This document shows, piece by piece, positions 27,243-34,889 of a stretch of 64,000 nucleotides of DNA. The stretch covers positions 186,001 through 250,000 of the forward strand of contig NZ_JAGFMD010000005.1 in assembly GCF_017592825.1 (NCBI RefSeq). The letters are read 5' to 3'. The notes beneath the pieces are model-generated. The model was given only the letters and a program-made list of their open reading frames with translations. It had not been told where the DNA came from and ran no database searches. Source of the DNA: Roseivirga sp. E12. Lineage in GTDB: Bacteria > Bacteroidota > Bacteroidia > Cytophagales > Cyclobacteriaceae. Numbering within the stretch: position 1 is the stretch's first letter; the number at the start of each line of letters is the position of its first letter. Made by a program: the position numbers and the translations under genes.

Positions 27243-28382
27243 ATGAATTTCGAGTTAACAGAAGAGCATATTGCGGTAAGAGACGCGGCAAGAGAGTTTG
27301 CTAATACAGAGCTTTTACCAGGTGTCATTGAAAGAGATGAACATCAAAGATTTCCTGCCGAGCAAGTCAAGAAAATGGGTGAGCTGGGCTTTATGGGAAT
27401 GATGGTAGACCCAAAATATGGAGGAGGAGGTATGGATACCGTCTCTTATGTTTTGGCTATGGAAGAGATTTCTAAAATTGATGCCTCCGCCAGCGTCTGC
27501 ATGTCTGTTAATAACAGTTTGGTTTGCTGGGGTATTGAAAAGTTTGGCAATGAAGAACAAAAACAAAAATTCCTCACACCATTAGCAACTGGTGAAAAGA
27601 TTGGCGCTTTCTGTCTTTCTGAGCCCGAAGCTGGATCTGATGCCACATCACAACAGACCACTGCTGAAGATAAAGGCGATCACTACCTATTAAACGGAAC
27701 CAAAAACTGGATTACCAATGGTAATACAGCCTCTATCTATTTAGTCATTGCTCAAACAGATAGAGAAAAAGGTCATCGGGGAATTAACTGCCTGATTGTT
27801 GAAAAAGACATGGATGGTTTTGTAGTTGGCAAGAAAGAAGACAAGCTAGGAATTCGAGGATCAGACACGCATTCGTTGATGTTTACTGATGTAAAAGTTC
27901 CTAAGGAAAACAGAATTGGAGAGGATGGCTTTGGCTTCAAATTCGCTATGTCTACCTTAAATGGTGGCAGAATAGGAATTGCTTCTCAAGCTTTAGGGAT
28001 CGCTTCAGGCGCCTATGAGCTAGCATTGGCCTATTCAAAAGAAAGAAAAGCTTTCGGTAAGCCGATCAGTCAGCATCAAGCCATTCAGTTTAAACTAGCC
28101 GATATGGCAACCGAAATCGAAGCTGCTCGTTTGCTTTGCCTACAAGCTGCCCATCTCAAAGATCAGAAGAAGGACTTTGCTAAGGCGAGTGCAATGGCTA
28201 AATTGTATGCATCCAAAGTAGCCATGGATACTACAGTAGAAGCTGTCCAAGTGCATGGTGGATATGGTTTTGTAAAGGAATACCACGTTGAGCGCCTAAT
28301 GAGAGATGCTAAAATCACTCAGATTTACGAAGGGACATCGGAGATTCAGAAGATTGTAATCTCCAGAGAATTATTGAAATAA
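27243..28382 (+). CDS. Acyl-CoA dehydrogenase, short/medium-chain type
   Basis: 379 residues, standard length. The flavoenzyme forms trans-2-enoyl-CoA in fatty-acid or branched-chain amino-acid breakdown. Family signatures are FCLSEPEAGSDATSQQT (FAD binding), QVHGGYGFVKEYHVERLMRDAKI, and the catalytic glutamate in QIYEGTSEIQ. The position of that Glu is that of short- and medium-chain enzymes. It is a single-gene unit with its own promoter and a strong terminator. Confidence 0.95.
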   Translation: MNFELTEEHIAVRDAAREFANTELLPGVIERDEHQRFPAEQVKKMGELGFMGMMVDPKYGGGGMDTVSYVLAMEEISKIDASASVCMSVNNSLVCWGIEKFGNEEQKQKFLTPLATGEKIGAFCLSEPEAGSDATSQQTTAEDKGDHYLLNGTKNWITNGNTASIYLVIAQTDREKGHRGINCLIVEKDMDGFVVGKKEDKLGIRGSDTHSLMFTDVKVPKENRIGEDGFGFKFAMSTLNGGRIGIASQALGIASGAYELALAYSKERKAFGKPISQHQAIQFKLADMATEIEAARLLCLQAAHLKDQKKDFAKASAMAKLYASKVAMDTTVEAVQVHGGYGFVKEYHVERLMRDAKITQIYEGTSEIQKIVISRELLK

Positions 28383-28401
28383 CTAGAATTGTTACATATA
28401 A

Positions 28402-28445
28402 ATGACCATTGACATATAAATTATTGTCAATGGTCATTTTTTTTT
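28402..28445 (+). terminator. Strong terminator after the acyl-CoA dehydrogenase
   Basis: A perfect 13-bp stem, ATGACCATTGACA (28402-28414) with TGTCAATGGTCAT (28425-28437), a 10-base loop, then eight T. A textbook intrinsic terminator. Confidence 0.93.
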
Positions 28446-28518
28446 GTTAATGTTATACACAAGCGTAAATTCGTACACTTTATAACATTAATTTTTTCGA
28501 AACGTTTCATACACCACT

Positions 28519-29442
28519 ATGGAGGATTATAACAAAATCATAGAATCACTCGGAGTTCGCTACATCAAAAGTAGGAACATGAAGATAGCCAAGGCTGTTA
28601 CCATAGATAACTTTTACGATGTTGAAAATACAATTATTGTAGTCAACAATGGAGATGTATACTTCGGCCCGGATCAGGAAAAAGTCTCTGAAGGAGATAT
28701 GCTATTTATTCCTGGTGGCAAGTCGCTCTCAATTTCCTTTGGTTCTGTGACTGCTCAAGCTATTTCTAACGAGGAATTTATCTCCAACAAGAAGAAGTAC
28801 CTTCAAAATGCGAATGATTCTGAAATCAACGATTTTGACGTTGACGGATTTAGTCAAGTGATGTTCGAAGCTAAGGTCTTTGACTCGGTCAACTTCTTTT
28901 CTTCGCTGAACATCACTCCTTTTGCTATTCGTAATTCGACAGTTTTAGGAGATTTGATCAGACTGATTATTAACGAGGATAACTCTGTTAAGCCAGGTAA
29001 AAACAGAATCATCAAGGTAAACACCGAGTACTTAGTAGTTGAGGTGATTAGATATATTCTTGATAATAGGCTCTTTGTAGAACAACTTGTTACTAACAGT
29101 ACATACTTCAAGGACCCTAGGCTTATCGATATTTTTAGTTACATCAAAAAGAACATTGGTGGTGACTTATCGAACAAGGTATTGGCGCGTGTTGCTAATG
29201 TATCTGAAGATTATGTAGGTCAGTATTTCAAGATGTTGACAGGCATTAACCCTCAAGATTATATTGAGTACCAACGTATGGAGGCTGCTGTAGATCTTTT
29301 AAGAACTACCAAGAAGAGTATCAGAGATATCGGTAGAGAGGTTGGTTATAAAGACACCGCTTACTTCTGTCGAAGATTCAAAATGATGTTCGGTATTCCT
29401 GCAGGTAAGATGAGAAGACGTGAAAGCCTAATTAACATTTAA
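28519..29442 (+). CDS. AraC-family transcriptional regulator
   Basis: 307 residues. The N-terminal half is a cupin-like sensor (TIIVVNNGDVYFGPDQEKVSEGDMLFIPGG), and the last 100 residues hold two HTH motifs of the AraC type (LARVANVSEDYVGQYFKMLTGINPQDYIEYQRM; IRDIGREVGYKDTAYFCRRFKMMFGIPAGKMRRRE). Its ligand and targets are not evident; neighbours are an acyl-CoA dehydrogenase and a convergent GGGP synthase whose end overlaps by 15 bp. Confidence 0.92.
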   Translation: MEDYNKIIESLGVRYIKSRNMKIAKAVTIDNFYDVENTIIVVNNGDVYFGPDQEKVSEGDMLFIPGGKSLSISFGSVTAQAISNEEFISNKKKYLQNANDSEINDFDVDGFSQVMFEAKVFDSVNFFSSLNITPFAIRNSTVLGDLIRLIINEDNSVKPGKNRIIKVNTEYLVVEVIRYILDNRLFVEQLVTNSTYFKDPRLIDIFSYIKKNIGGDLSNKVLARVANVSEDYVGQYFKMLTGINPQDYIEYQRMEAAVDLLRTTKKSIRDIGREVGYKDTAYFCRRFKMMFGIPAGKMRRRESLINI

Positions 29443-30195
29443 GGCTTCATTATAAAAATGAACTACTTCAGAAACCTCAGTCACTAGATTGAGGTTTTTT
29501 TGTGCTCCATTGCCGATCACTATGATATCAGCACCAGCATCCAAAGCCTGTTTTGCTTTGAAAGGAGTGTTAAGCCCACCACCTATAATCAAAGGCACCT
29601 CTACTGCACTACGCACTGCGCGAACAACCTTAGGAGCAATTGGCTCTTCTGCACCACTTCCTGCATCCATGTACATGGTTCGAAGCCCCAGCATTTCACC
29701 AGCAAGAGCCGTACTTGCTACGAGACTCGGTTTATCGTTAGGAAGCGGTTGAGAATTGCTAATATAGGATGCGCTAGTAGGCTTACCTGAGTTCACCAAC
29801 ATGTAACCCGTTGGAACCACTTCCAACTTACTCCTCTTTACCACTGGCGCAGCAACTACATGTTGACCGATCAGCAATTCTGGATTTCTACCAGAAATCA
29901 AAGAGAGGAACAATACCGCATCGGCCGAAGCATCAATTTGGATGGCATTACCTGGAAAGAGTACACACGGAATATCGGTATATGATTTGATCATACTCAC
30001 TACCTCATGTAAGCTACCACTTGTTACCAAGCTACCTCCGACAAAAATATAGTCTACTTTTTGTTCAAGGCAGACGTTCAAACTCTTGATCAGGCTCCTT
30101 TCATCAGTGTCGTCAGGGTCGAACAATACTGCCAAGGCTTTTCTTCCATCAGCACGAAACTTGTTGAATGATTGAACTAGCCTGTCACTTTTCAT
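29428..30195 (-). CDS. Geranylgeranylglyceryl phosphate synthase family protein
   Basis: 255 residues, TIM-barrel prenyltransferase of the GGGPS/PcrB family, which joins a polyprenyl diphosphate to glycerol-1-phosphate to form an ether lipid. Recognisable parts are ALAVLFDPDDTDE, YIFVGGSLVTSG, MYMDAGSGAEEPI and LIIGGGLNTPFKAKQALDAGAD. Bacteroidetes have a GGGPS group close to archaeal enzymes, but the downstream lipid in them is not settled. It is the last gene of a three-gene operon with two small membrane-associated proteins. Confidence 0.9.
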   Translation of the reverse strand: MKSDRLVQSFNKFRADGRKALAVLFDPDDTDERSLIKSLNVCLEQKVDYIFVGGSLVTSGSLHEVVSMIKSYTDIPCVLFPGNAIQIDASADAVLFLSLISGRNPELLIGQHVVAAPVVKRSKLEVVPTGYMLVNSGKPTSASYISNSQPLPNDKPSLVASTALAGEMLGLRTMYMDAGSGAEEPIAPKVVRAVRSAVEVPLIIGGGLNTPFKAKQALDAGADIIVIGNGAQKNLNLVTEVSEVVHFYNEALNVN

Positions 30196-30547
30196 TTTTA
30201 TCTGTATCTATTTCACTCAATAAAGATGTCAGCCTTTCAGCAGCAAGGCCTAGTATGAAGACAATGGCTTGCTCCTTTAAAGTTGAGGTGAGTAGGTTAT
30301 CATGAAAATGAGACTTATCCTTTTTAGAAGACTTATCTCTTTTAACTTTTTCCTTTTTAGACTTCTTACCCGAGTCTGTAAAGGCAGTAGAAAGTAGGTA
30401 GGCACCCAGAAGCCCTCCTCCCACAATCAGTGCGGTCTTTCCGATCTTATCGACATTGTGCTTGAGATCACCCAATTGTGATTCAAGAGCAGTCTTGAAA
30501 TTTTCGTTCGCACTTTTAAGTTCTTCTCGTTTTGACATAGCCATCAA
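30185..30547 (-). CDS. Small membrane-anchored basic protein
   Basis: 120 residues: an N-terminal amphipathic helix, a glycine-rich hydrophobic segment (TALIVGGGLLGAYLLSTAF, about 40-58), then a lysine-rich stretch and a C-terminal helical part. The family is not recognised. It overlaps the holin-like gene upstream by 4 bp and the GGGPS gene downstream by 11 bp, so all three are cotranslated. Confidence 0.75.
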   Translation of the reverse strand: MMAMSKREELKSANENFKTALESQLGDLKHNVDKIGKTALIVGGGLLGAYLLSTAFTDSGKKSKKEKVKRDKSSKKDKSHFHDNLLTSTLKEQAIVFILGLAAERLTSLLSEIDTDKNEK

Positions 30548-30885
30548 AGATCTTCCTCTTTATTATCATTTTGTGCCTGTTCCCTAATTTTAGTCAAAAT
30601 GGATTCTTTATTGGCATATATCGTAGCACCAACAATTAGGTAAATGACGCCAACAATGAGATATCCAATAAAGTCATTTTCAAGAAACGAATTGAGTATT
30701 GAAGATGTTCCTAATGAAATAAATAATAAAGCCAGTAATGCAAATACCGCCACACTGAAAAATACGATTGCTTTAGCAATTACTCCACTCAGCTCTTCTT
30801 TAGCATCAAGCTTAACCAGTTCTATTTTGGTCTCAATGAAACCCGTGAACGTATCTATTAATTTATCTAAGTCGAAAAGCTTCAA
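30544..30885 (-). CDS. Holin-X (PF07332)-type two-helix membrane protein
   Basis: 113 residues: an amphipathic N-terminus (LDKLIDTFTGFIETKIELVKLDAKEE) and two long membrane helices (AIVFFSVAVFALLALLFISLG; FIGYLIVGVIYLIVGATIYA). This is the housekeeping phage-holin-family type common in Bacteroidetes, not evidence of a prophage. The only reasonable start is TTG at 30885. It heads the operon with the basic membrane protein and GGGPS. Confidence 0.8.
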   Translation of the reverse strand: MKLFDLDKLIDTFTGFIETKIELVKLDAKEELSGVIAKAIVFFSVAVFALLALLFISLGTSSILNSFLENDFIGYLIVGVIYLIVGATIYANKESILTKIREQAQNDNKEEDL

Positions 30886-30961
30886 TGGCCCATTTTTTTG
30901 ACAATTTAATCAGAAGAGTCGAATTGATATCTTCTAATCAAAAAATAGTCAGTCTGATGAG

Positions 30962-32095
30962 CTATATCAGAAAAAGCAGGTAGCCTAAAATGGCACTTCC
31001 CAAAACCAACCACATTGCACTGATCTTCTTTGGGCCGAATGTAAAGAGCATACTGAGTACCAGTATCACGATAGCTCGCCAGTCTACTAACGAAGTCCTA
31101 CCCATTTCGACCAGCACCCCGAGCATGACAGCAACAGCCGCTATGTTCACTGAATCCAGAAAATACCTCAAGGACTTGGACTTCCTCATTTTAGGCACCA
31201 ATGGGTTTAAAATAAAAACGAATAAAAAGGAAGGAAGAAAAATACCTGCAGTAGCTGCAATAGCCCCACCTACCCCAGCCATTTGGTAACCAATAAAGGT
31301 GGCTGTTGAAAGTACTGGACCAGGAGTAAATTGGCCAATTGCCACGGCATCAATAAGTGCCTCCCTAGTTAAGAGTCCGTTACTGACTAATTCAGCATCC
31401 AGATAGGCAAAAAGGACATACCCGCTGCCATATAATACAGCACCGACTTTGAGAAAACTCCAGAACACTTTGAGGGCAGTGACTTTAGTAACAGTGATTG
31501 CAGAAATGGACCATAGGGCAATAGGAGCAACAAACGACTTTAAGGTACCACCGCCACTAGCAGTGAAATAAACCATACCTACGATTCCTGCTATTAGGAG
31601 TGCTACAATTTCATTAACACCAAGAATACTTGCTAAAAGGACAAGCCCTCCCAGTACTCCAAGTTCCCATCCTTTCAATGCCTTTTTACCCAATTTGAGT
31701 ACTGCTCCAGCTATGATAGCTAAGACTGCAGGTTTAATACCAAAGACAAAGGCCTCTACTTCTGGTAGTTGTCCATACTGGGAATAAAGCCATGCGAAGA
31801 CTCCAGTAATGACAACTGCTGGAAATATAAAACAAAAACCAGCTACAAAAAGACCAGGAATCCCTGCTCGTTCATGACCGCAATGCATTGTCATCTCGGT
31901 TGAATTAGGGCCGGGAATTAGGTTTGTAGCTCCCATTAGATCAAGGAAATGCTGACGATCCATCCATTTCCTTTTTACTACCACCTCTTCTTCCATCATG
32001 GCCACGTGAGCCGCTGGACCACCAAAGGCAATACAGCCTAGCTTGAAGAACAAGCCCGCAACTTCGGCAAGTCTCCCCTTTTTAGTTTCTTCCAT
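30962..32095 (-). CDS. chrA: Chromate-transporter family (CHR) membrane protein
   Basis: 377 residues, long-chain (two-domain) CHR transporter. The N-half has FFKLGCIAFGGPAAHVAMMEEE and LMGATNLIPGPNSTEM; the C-half repeats the pattern as FLKVGAVLYGSGYVLFAYL and GQFTPGPVLSTATFIGYQ. Members expel chromate or exchange related oxyanions, but the natural substrate is often unknown. It lies downstream of the phosphate porin; an unusual palindrome with TTAACA half-sites precedes it at 32141-32159. Confidence 0.92.
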   Translation of the reverse strand: MEETKKGRLAEVAGLFFKLGCIAFGGPAAHVAMMEEEVVVKRKWMDRQHFLDLMGATNLIPGPNSTEMTMHCGHERAGIPGLFVAGFCFIFPAVVITGVFAWLYSQYGQLPEVEAFVFGIKPAVLAIIAGAVLKLGKKALKGWELGVLGGLVLLASILGVNEIVALLIAGIVGMVYFTASGGGTLKSFVAPIALWSISAITVTKVTALKVFWSFLKVGAVLYGSGYVLFAYLDAELVSNGLLTREALIDAVAIGQFTPGPVLSTATFIGYQMAGVGGAIAATAGIFLPSFLFVFILNPLVPKMRKSKSLRYFLDSVNIAAVAVMLGVLVEMGRTSLVDWRAIVILVLSMLFTFGPKKISAMWLVLGSAILGYLLFLI

Positions 32096-32140
32096 AGTAC
32101 TCTAATTTACCAGCCATATCAATGCATATGGGTATAAGCC

Positions 32141-32159
32141 TGTTAACTCTTAGTTAACA
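32141..32159. promoter_or_regulatory. TTAACA palindrome upstream of chrA
   Basis: TGTTAACT (32141-32148) and AGTTAACA (32152-32159) are perfect inverted arms around 3 bp. Read as direct repeats they are TTAACT and TTAACA with an 11-bp period, the layout of a Pho-type box. It is 46 bp upstream of the chrA ATG. Confidence 0.4.
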
Positions 32160-32183
32160 ATCATGTTTTTGATAGGTTTTATT

Positions 32184-33401
32184 CTAGAAAGCAACTTCTA
32201 CTTGAAATCTATAAACAAGACGATTGCTCGCCCCTGTTCTGTCATGGTAGGCGATATCACTCTGTATCTTTAGACTATGACCAACGATGTACCTTGAAAA
32301 CGCCAAGGTATATTGTTTCTCTTCTCTGAGACCTGAAAATGTAAGGTCGTCAGGGCTCACTGAAGTGTACCTGAAAGCCAATTCTTTATCTCCTTTGAAA
32401 AGATAGCCTGCCTGAAGGTTTAGAGCATTACCAGTTACATACTTGATAGTAGATCCATCGGTTAGTGTAGCGAAGACATTATCTGATGCCTTTTTATCAC
32501 CATATTCTCCCATCATTGAGAATCCATCGTATTTAAACATGAAATCGGCAAAGATTGTCGATAGATCAGTTGCAAATTGATTTCCATTCGAATCCTGAAC
32601 GAATGAACCTAATTGTCCACGCTGCCTTGCCGCGTCTTGGTTTACATCATAAGTCAAACCTATGGCTAGTTTTGGCTTTTCTTCTCTTTTCAGGTCAGAA
32701 CCAAAGTAATCTCCTTTACTCTCAAACTTGCCAAAAGGCAAATACTCCAATCTGTAAGTAAAGTTATAGCCTCCGGTATTGGCTGCAATAATATCTCTAC
32801 CCTCTCCCATAGAAAGAGAGAACATTTTTTTCAGAATACCATTCTCACCGACTTTATTATCATGCCTTACTTGTACTCCGATATCACGATCAATATTCAA
32901 TCTTGAGTTTAAAAGACTACGGTCTACGAACTGTAGTTTCTGAGAAGAAATAACTCGTTCTCGGTTACCCGGGAGTTTCGTTTGTCCAAACCAGAAACTC
33001 CAGTGTTTAGTGGCTTGCCACTTCACAACTGCATCGAGGATAATTCTTGATGTATTACCAGACTCATCTATGTCTCCGCCAGCATGATCTCTGTTAGATA
33101 ACCCAAGCTCAATTTTATAAGTGATTTTAGGGTTGTAAACGAATCCATCGAACTTAAGTCGGGCTCTTCTGACCAGGAAACGGTCACTCCATTCATCACT
33201 ATCGAGGTCTAATACACCTTGGTACAAGGTCTGAAACCTTGTACTAAACTTCATAGAGAAAGAAGAGTCAGCACCCACAATTTGAAGGCCTTTACCAAAC
33301 TTATTATTACTCGTGTCCTGTGCAAAAAGTACTGAGCTAAGCAGTGCTAATAGTAAAATAGATAGGGTGAACTTCCTTGGGGAAAAATTAGCTAGAGTCA
33401 T
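32184..33401 (-). CDS. OprO/OprP-type phosphate-selective porin
   Basis: 405 residues with a signal peptide ending VLFAQ. The rest is an outer-membrane beta-barrel of the phosphate-selective porin O/P family: FSTRFQTLYQG, RRARLKFDGFVYNPKITYKIELGLSNRD, FWFGQTKLPGNRERVISSQKLQFVDRS, and a terminal strand ending VEVAF. It should admit phosphate or polyphosphate to the periplasm, and the two flanking Na/Pi transporters fit that role. It lies 86 bp downstream of the first Na/Pi gene, on the same strand. Confidence 0.9.
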   Translation of the reverse strand: MTLANFSPRKFTLSILLLALLSSVLFAQDTSNNKFGKGLQIVGADSSFSMKFSTRFQTLYQGVLDLDSDEWSDRFLVRRARLKFDGFVYNPKITYKIELGLSNRDHAGGDIDESGNTSRIILDAVVKWQATKHWSFWFGQTKLPGNRERVISSQKLQFVDRSLLNSRLNIDRDIGVQVRHDNKVGENGILKKMFSLSMGEGRDIIAANTGGYNFTYRLEYLPFGKFESKGDYFGSDLKREEKPKLAIGLTYDVNQDAARQRGQLGSFVQDSNGNQFATDLSTIFADFMFKYDGFSMMGEYGDKKASDNVFATLTDGSTIKYVTGNALNLQAGYLFKGDKELAFRYTSVSPDDLTFSGLREEKQYTLAFSRYIVGHSLKIQSDIAYHDRTGASNRLVYRFQVEVAF

Positions 33402-33453
33402 TGATATAATAGGTTATGTATATTTGTAGTTTAAATACTTAAATAATTTATTA

Positions 33454-33469
33454 GTAAAGTACACTTTAC
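33454..33469. promoter_or_regulatory. Inverted repeat upstream of the phosphate porin
   Basis: GTAAAGT (33454-33460) and ACTTTAC (33463-33469) are perfect 7-bp arms separated by 2 bp, 53 bp before the porin ATG. It is distinct from the TTAACA boxes nearby and may be a regulator site or a small hairpin in the message. Confidence 0.35.
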
Positions 33470-33487
33470 ATTAGCGTTTAAATTTTT

Positions 33488-34663
33488 TTAATTGACCATT
33501 TCACTTTCTTTCCGAACAACTTCTTGCTTACTGGAGCCATCCTCACTTGATAAAGCTTTATTGATTGAAATAAGAAGAAAGGGAAGTAGGAAAAATGTAA
33601 TTATCACATAGGCCAAACCAATAATTCGCTTACGCGACATCACCACACTAAACTCTTTGGTATAACCCACCAAAAGTCTTCTCAACCCTGATGATATCAT
33701 AAACAAGACAGCACCTGTCAGATTGAACAGCAAATGGGCAATTGCTATGCTCATGGCGGCTTCTGAACTAAAGCTTGCTGCAATCAAAGCAGTTAGCGTT
33801 GTTCCTAGGTTGGCCCCAATGATAAATGGAAAAGCATTTATCAGTCTGATTTTCCTTGTTGCTACTAGTGGAACCAACAGAGAAGTAGAGACTGAACTCG
33901 ATTGGATGGCTGATGTAATGAGCATACCCCAGCCAAAAGACTTAACGGGTTTTTGAAAGACGAACTTCCTCAGCTTGTTCTTAGAATCACCAATTACTGT
34001 CTTTTGGATAAAACTTGTAAGCATCTTAATGGAAGTAAAGAGCAGCACAAAAGACAACAACATTAGAACAACATTACTCTGAACTAGTCCGGCAATGCTG
34101 TCGGTTATTCCAAAATCTAGGAACCACTTCCAGCCCTCTTCAGAACTAACTGTATGGCTACCAAAAATCAATTGTTGCAACTTGATAGAAATTCCCGATA
34201 AAAATCCATAAAAGTATTCTAGGGGGAACAGAATTAGCACTAAGATGATATTATAAAAGTCATGAATCACGCCAGCAGAAACTGCTTTTCTAAAGGCTTC
34301 CTTATCGGAGATGAAACCTAGAGCCACAATGGTACTAGTCAAGGTAGTGCCTATATTTGCTCCCATAATCACTGGAATCGCTTCCTGAATCGTAAGATTT
34401 CCAGTAGCAACTAGTGCCACAGCCATAGTACTTGTGGTAGAACTACTCTGAATAATTGCAGTAACAAGGAGACCAATGAAGAGCCCAATAAATGGATCCA
34501 AAGAAGAGGAAAGAATATTCTCCTGAAAACTAGGAGCAAAACCTCCCAAAGCCGTAACCATCAATTTTATGGAAAAGAAAAAGAATGCCAGAGTCGCTAT
34601 GATTTGACATGCTCTCTTTGCAACAGAAAACTGTTTGTTTTTATCTGTTGCGAGTTCTTTCAT
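33488..34663 (-). CDS. Na/Pi cotransporter family protein
   Basis: 391 residues from ATG 34663, about ten membrane helices. Two inverted Na_Pi_cotrans repeats carry the hallmark QSSSTTSTMAVALVATG and QSSSVSTSLLVPLVAT, and each is followed by a GANIGTT or GANLGTT motif. It should import phosphate with sodium. A longer frame begins at TTG 34708, but a TAAGTTTG -7 box sits at 34706-34713, so that start would precede the transcript. There is no PhoU-like tail, unlike the divergent paralogue. Confidence 0.92.
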   Translation of the reverse strand: MKELATDKNKQFSVAKRACQIIATLAFFFFSIKLMVTALGGFAPSFQENILSSSLDPFIGLFIGLLVTAIIQSSSTTSTMAVALVATGNLTIQEAIPVIMGANIGTTLTSTIVALGFISDKEAFRKAVSAGVIHDFYNIILVLILFPLEYFYGFLSGISIKLQQLIFGSHTVSSEEGWKWFLDFGITDSIAGLVQSNVVLMLLSFVLLFTSIKMLTSFIQKTVIGDSKNKLRKFVFQKPVKSFGWGMLITSAIQSSSVSTSLLVPLVATRKIRLINAFPFIIGANLGTTLTALIAASFSSEAAMSIAIAHLLFNLTGAVLFMISSGLRRLLVGYTKEFSVVMSRKRIIGLAYVIITFFLLPFLLISINKALSSEDGSSKQEVVRKESEMVN

Positions 34664-34705
34664 AAAATGTAATTCTGTAGTTTTGATAGGCCTGTTAACA
34701 AGACG

Positions 34706-34713
34706 CAAACTTA
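34706..34713 (-). promoter_or_regulatory. Promoter -7 box of the Na/Pi-porin genes
   Basis: TAAGTTTG on the minus strand, 42 bp before the ATG at 34663. A TGTTAACA palindrome lies just downstream at 34693-34700, near the expected transcription start, which would suit repression or Pho control. Confidence 0.5.
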
Positions 34714-34788
34714 TCGAAATGCTGTGTCAGTTAGTTTTCCTAAAGATCATCCAATTGTTAAGCTTACTTGACTTTTGATCATGTCGAC

Positions 34789-34805
34789 TTAACAAAAACT
34801 TAACA
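34789..34805 (+). promoter_or_regulatory. Candidate Pho box: TTAACA direct repeat
   Basis: TTAACA at 34789-34794 and 34800-34805, exactly 11 bp apart, with an A-rich spacer. PhoP/PhoB-type regulators bind such direct hexamers at an 11-bp period. It lies about 30 bp upstream of TACTTTTA, a near -7 box, in front of the second Na/Pi gene. Confidence 0.5.
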
Positions 34806-34889
34806 GACCGTTTATAAAAAGTATCCCTACTTTTACCCCTGAAAATCAATCTTTTAAAACTGAGATTCATTCAGTAACCTTAAACTAAT

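Noticed and set aside
30544-30885. Prophage remnant suggested by a phage-holin-family gene
   Set aside because: No other phage gene is near; this holin-like family is a common housekeeping gene in Bacteroidota and is in a metabolic operon.
30896-30945. Possible chrA terminator formed by AATCAGAAGA and TCTTCTAATC
   Set aside because: The stem can form but is not followed by a T run on the minus strand and has G-U pairs; support is too weak to list.
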